The notes below the pieces were generated by a model. That model had not been told where the DNA came from and made no database searches. It saw nothing but the letters and a program-made list of their open reading frames with translations. 8,526 nucleotides of DNA from Candidatus Latescibacterota bacterium (GTDB taxonomy: Bacteria; Latescibacterota; UBA2968; UBA8231): the NCBI GenBank assembly GCA_022827165.1, contig JAJDTN010000056.1, positions 1-8,526 on the forward strand, in the 5' to 3' direction. Below, piece by piece: positions 5,534-8,526 of this stretch. Position numbers and translations under genes: made by a program. Positions within the stretch are counted from its first letter, which is position 1. Every line of letters begins with the position of its first letter.

Positions 5534-6658
5534 CTAGGACTCTTCCAGGATCGCCAGGGCGGCCTCGATCCGGCCCACGGCGGCCCGGTCCGCCTCCAGG
5601 GCCTCGGCGATCAGCCGGCGGGCCTCGGCCAGCTCTTCGGGGGTGTACTCCCCGCGGCCGTGAGCGGCATCGACGAGGGCGGACAACTCCACCAGGGCCT
5701 GGTGCTCGCGGCCGTAGTCGGCGGCGGCCGCGGCCAGCGGTTCCGCCGCTTCCGGCAGCAGGCCGGTCAGCTCGCGCATGTAGTCAGCCGCAAGCTCCCG
5801 CCGCCAAGTGAGGATCCTGGCGTGATGCCGCGTGGGCTGCTTGACCGCGTCCGCGGACTCGAAGGCGGCGCTCCAGGCCTCGTAGGCGGCGAAGCCCTGG
5901 GGCCGGGTCTGGGGCCGTCCGGCCTGCTCGAAGCGGGTGCCCGCGGCAAAGGCGGCGGCGTTGCGCAGGGCCATGAGGTGGGTCTCCCGCTCGTCCGCCT
6001 CGGTGGGCCCCAAGTGGGCGGTCACGTTGAACCACCCGCCGGGATCACCGGGGCCGAGGGCGTCGTAGCGCACGGCGTAGTCGACCTCGACGAAAGGGTG
6101 GCGGATGGTGCAGGTCTCCGCCTCGGGGTCGTAGCCGACGATGAGGCCCCAGCAGTAGGCGTGGTGCGCGGGGTGATCGCTCTGCTTCTGCTCCAGGCTC
6201 ATGGGCTGCCACACCAGCACCGGGATCCCCCGCTCCAGGCTGGCCACGGCGGCATCCCGGGCCTCGGCCCTCAGCGCCGGCCAGTCGACGCCGACGCTCT
6301 TGTTGTTGGCTTCGTAGACGCGGAACCGGGCCAGCTCGGGCAACAGGTCCACGGCCAGGCTCCAGTCGAGGTTGTCGTGATAGACCATGGCGCCGCCTTC
6401 CTCCATGGCGAACTGGAAGGCGTGTCCCAGGACGCCCTGGAGGCGCGCCATCGACCACTCGGGGCGGCCGGCGGCCGCCATCAGGGGATGGAGGCAGGAG
6501 GCGAGGGTGGTGCCCTTGTGGGGCTGCAGGGGCTTGACGTCGACCATGACGTTCAAGGGCTCGGGCTCCAGGTCCCCCGCGCCGTGGCCGTAACCGATGG
6601 AAGCGGCGCCCAGGACGGCGAGGACAACCCCGCCGGCCCGGGCGCAACCCCCATTCAT
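5534..6658 (-). CDS. Exported papain-fold (BtrH N-terminal / C39-like) protein
   Basis: A 374-residue protein that I can place only by pattern. Residues 1 to about 28 look like a signal peptide with a hydrophobic GGVVLAVLGAASIGYG core. Residues about 50-205 fit the BtrH N-terminal/C39-like cysteine-protease fold: Cys55 in TTLASCLHPLM, a helix followed by GHAFQFAMEEGG (79-89), the strand GIPVLVW (144-150), then HHAYCWGLIVGYD (165-177) and a TIRHP strand. Cys55, His165 or His166, and possibly Asp177 would be the catalytic set. In BtrH itself this fold transfers an acyl group; other members are peptidases or amidases, so the reaction here is unknown. Residues about 255-374 are Ala/Glu-rich and helical, coiled-coil-like towards the end. 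The ATG lies 4 bp after the receptor stop, without a strong ribosome site, suggesting translational coupling. It probably acts in the periplasm on something linked to the receptor; this is inference. Confidence 0.9.
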   Translation of the reverse strand: MNGGCARAGGVVLAVLGAASIGYGHGAGDLEPEPLNVMVDVKPLQPHKGTTLASCLHPLMAAAGRPEWSMARLQGVLGHAFQFAMEEGGAMVYHDNLDWSLAVDLLPELARFRVYEANNKSVGVDWPALRAEARDAAVASLERGIPVLVWQPMSLEQKQSDHPAHHAYCWGLIVGYDPEAETCTIRHPFVEVDYAVRYDALGPGDPGGWFNVTAHLGPTEADERETHLMALRNAAAFAAGTRFEQAGRPQTRPQGFAAYEAWSAAFESADAVKQPTRHHARILTWRRELAADYMRELTGLLPEAAEPLAAAAADYGREHQALVELSALVDAAHGRGEYTPEELAEARRLIAEALEADRAAVGRIEAALAILEES

Positions 6659-6662
6659 GGGT

Positions 6663-8526
6663 TCAGCCGCCGAGTCCCCAGGTGACGGCCAGCTTGATCC
6701 GCCGGCCCTTGGGGTCGTGGGTGAAGCCGTCGTACGCCTGCTCGATGTTGACCAGGGGCGGCCTCTTGTCGAGCAGGTTCATGCCCGAGAGCACCATGTT
6801 GGCGCCCATGGGCAGGCTCCACAGAAAGCTCACGTCCAAGGTGACAAAGGACTCGATGGTGCCGAACAGGTCGCTGACCGCCTCATTGCCGGAGTCCAGC
6901 GACCCCCGGTCCTCGTAGGACGAGATGTAGTTGAGGTAGCTCACGAGGCCGTAGGCTTTCCAGTGATAACCGGCGGAGGCCCGCCCCTTCAGCTTGGGGA
7001 GGGAAGTGGCGATCGGGTTGCCGAAGTTCAGGTAGCCGGCCGCGTCGGCGCCCTCCTGCAACACCAGGTCGCCCAGCATCAGGGCCTTCGTCTCGTACTC
7101 GAGGATGTAGCTGCCGTCCAGGCTGGCGGAGAGTTGCCCCGGGCCCGCGGGGCTCCGCGTCCCCAGGTGCATGTCGAAGCCCGAGGTCTTCACCCCCGGC
7201 CAGTTGACGATGTCGACCTGCACCCGCTCGAGTGCGGAGGCCGCGCAGGTCCCCGTCCCGACCCCGTCCGGGCAGACGATGAACCCCTTCAGGGCCTCCT
7301 TGTTCGCCTCGTCGGCATAGAGCTCTGTGATTCTCCCGTGCGGCATGGCACCGATGACATCGCTGAAGTCGTAGCTCCAGTAGTCGAAGGTCGCATCGAG
7401 ACCGGCCTCCGTGGCAAAGACGAGGCCCGCGTTGTAGGTGAAGGCCCGCTCGGGCTTGAGGTCCTTGCTGCCGAACCGGTCCACCGTCTGGTAGGCGCCC
7501 GTCTCGTTGATCCACTCGAGCGTCGACAGGGGGTTCTCGTTCACGTCGTCCAGCGACGGCGTGCGGAACGTCGTCTGCACCGAGCCGCGCAGGAACAGGG
7601 ACTGGGTGGAGGACTCGGCCAACTGAAGGCGCCAGCCGAGCTTGGGATCGAAGCTGCTCGCCACGTCGTGGAACTCGTAGTTGGCGGCCAGCTGCGTGTC
7701 GATGCGCGGACCCAGGCTCAGGGGAATCTCCGCGAAGAGGCGGTGCACCGTCTGCGATACGTCATAGGGATTGTTGACGTTGGTGAACGCGTAGGGACCG
7801 AACCTGTCCTCCTCTGAACACCCGTCATCGCCCACGACCGGGCAGGGGTTGATGGTCACGTCGCCCGCGTCGTTGGGATCGCCGCTGGCATTCAGCAGGC
7901 GGAACTGGTAGCCCGTAGCGTAGCTGGCCACGTCCTCGATCCAGGTTCCGGTCAGCGTGGCATCGGCAACCAGCATGTCCGCCGTGCTCTGCAGATCGAC
8001 TTCATTGTCTGCCAGCCAGTGCCGCAACTCGGCGCTGTTGGCGAGATCCTCCCGGTAACCGGGGTTCGGCTCGGTCGCATATGCCGAGCCGTGCTGATCG
8101 GTGTTCTTGATGGCATTGCCGAAGGGGTTGTAGTACTGGCAGTTGCCCTGGCCGGCCACCTGGCCGTTGAGCGGACCGAGCCGCATCCCCGCCAGGGACG
8201 TGTTGTCCGCCTCCACGCCGACGCCGCAGTCGGGTCCTCCGAAGCCGCGGAAGCCGAGGAAGAGCCGCTCGATGTACACGCCCGGAAGGTTGTAGTTGCC
8301 CTCGGTGCGGGAGTAGGAGAGGCCCAGGTCGAAGTTGGCCTCGCGGCCTCCCAAGGAGAGGTCGCGATTCGCCGAGGCCGCCAGGCGCATCGTGCTGGAA
8401 TCGCGGCCCAGGATGCGGCCGGGACCCGAGTTGCCGAAGGGGCGGCCGTTGAAATACCAGTTCTCGCCGGCCTGGCACTCGGCGTGGTACAGGTCTCCGT
8501 CCGACGCCCCGTACTCCTCGCAGAAG
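6663..8526 (-). CDS. TonB-dependent outer-membrane receptor, C-terminal beta-barrel (start outside window)
   Basis: The last 620 residues of a TonB-dependent receptor. The frame stays open to the window edge, so the ATG at 8390 (residue 46 of the visible part) is internal, and the signal peptide, TonB box and plug are missing. Barrel hallmarks are alternating aromatic strands, FRTPSL (320-325), LKPERAFTYNAGLVF (356-370), FDYWSYDFSDVIG (380-392) and the terminal MNLLDKRPPLVN...YDGFTHDPKGRRIKLAVTW (582-616). The pattern resembles the large receptors of Xanthomonas-type bacteria that have cysteine-bearing outer loops, as here (Cys2/Cys17, Cys100, GNCQYYNPF at 127-135, Cys228/Cys236, Cys418/Cys427). 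The chain ends GLGG after Trp616 rather than on an aromatic residue. The ligand cannot be told: carbohydrate, peptide and siderophore receptors all share these features. The exported protein gene follows after 4 bp, so both are probably co-transcribed. Confidence 0.93.
   Translation of the reverse strand, partial: FCEEYGASDGDLYHAECQAGENWYFNGRPFGNSGPGRILGRDSSTMRLAASANRDLSLGGREANFDLGLSYSRTEGNYNLPGVYIERLFLGFRGFGGPDCGVGVEADNTSLAGMRLGPLNGQVAGQGNCQYYNPFGNAIKNTDQHGSAYATEPNPGYREDLANSAELRHWLADNEVDLQSTADMLVADATLTGTWIEDVASYATGYQFRLLNASGDPNDAGDVTINPCPVVGDDGCSEEDRFGPYAFTNVNNPYDVSQTVHRLFAEIPLSLGPRIDTQLAANYEFHDVASSFDPKLGWRLQLAESSTQSLFLRGSVQTTFRTPSLDDVNENPLSTLEWINETGAYQTVDRFGSKDLKPERAFTYNAGLVFATEAGLDATFDYWSYDFSDVIGAMPHGRITELYADEANKEALKGFIVCPDGVGTGTCAASALERVQVDIVNWPGVKTSGFDMHLGTRSPAGPGQLSASLDGSYILEYETKALMLGDLVLQEGADAAGYLNFGNPIATSLPKLKGRASAGYHWKAYGLVSYLNYISSYEDRGSLDSGNEAVSDLFGTIESFVTLDVSFLWSLPMGANMVLSGMNLLDKRPPLVNIEQAYDGFTHDPKGRRIKLAVTWGLGG

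Noticed and set aside
5453..7817. Plus-strand open frames of about 400 codons opposite the exported protein and the receptor
   Set aside because: Both lie antisense to genes with clear family features, have low-complexity composition and no convincing starts.
1..8526. CRISPR arrays, tRNA, rRNA, insertion sequences
   Set aside because: I saw no regularly spaced repeats, no tRNA cloverleaf or rRNA-like conserved sequence, and no transposase or terminal inverted repeats with target duplications.

Overview
The window is GC-rich DNA, probably from an FCB-type or candidate-phylum Gram-negative bacterium (Eisenbacteria, Krumholzibacteria or Gemmatimonadota style). The clues are an outer-membrane TonB-dependent receptor, a large secreted M6-type metalloprotease ending in a YPNPFN / FlgD-like Ig domain, and strong GC bias that opens long spurious frames antisense to every real gene. 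The taxonomic guess is inference.

Right part (5534-8526, minus strand): the C-terminal 620 residues of a TonB-dependent receptor, whose N-terminus and plug lie outside the window. It is followed after 4 bp by a 374-codon exported protein with a papain-like (BtrH/C39-like) pattern of conserved residues. These two look like one transcription unit.

Middle part (4968-5514): the most interesting region. Two very small genes are divergently transcribed, one of 36 codons on the minus strand (4968-5078) and one of 39 codons on the plus strand (5395-5514). Their products align without gaps from the first Met: acidic-aliphatic-A-aliphatic-P-x-A-aliphatic-S/T-L-x-F/Y-A. Each gene has a strong Shine-Dalgarno site four bases from its ATG. 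Each also has a sequence fitting the sigma-54 consensus (TGGCAC-N5-TTGCA) at the right distance upstream. Between the two promoters is a perfect 20-bp palindrome (5205-5224), with a weaker copy of its TTCAC-N2-GTGA core centred 31 bp away. This is what enhancer sites for a sigma-54 activator would look like. I do not recognise the peptides, and propose them as a sigma-54-controlled twin small-membrane-peptide system.

Left part (90-4766, minus strand): a 1558-residue secreted protein made of a signal peptide, an M6-like metalloprotease domain, beta-sandwich-like linkers, about ten Asp-box (BNR) repeats in beta-propeller style, and a C-terminal sorting/FlgD-like domain. It lies 201 bp downstream of the minus-strand peptide gene and could be read from the same promoter, but a GC-rich dyad sits between them. 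The last 89 bp (1-89) hold only a small palindrome and a possible, unprovable gene start at the edge.
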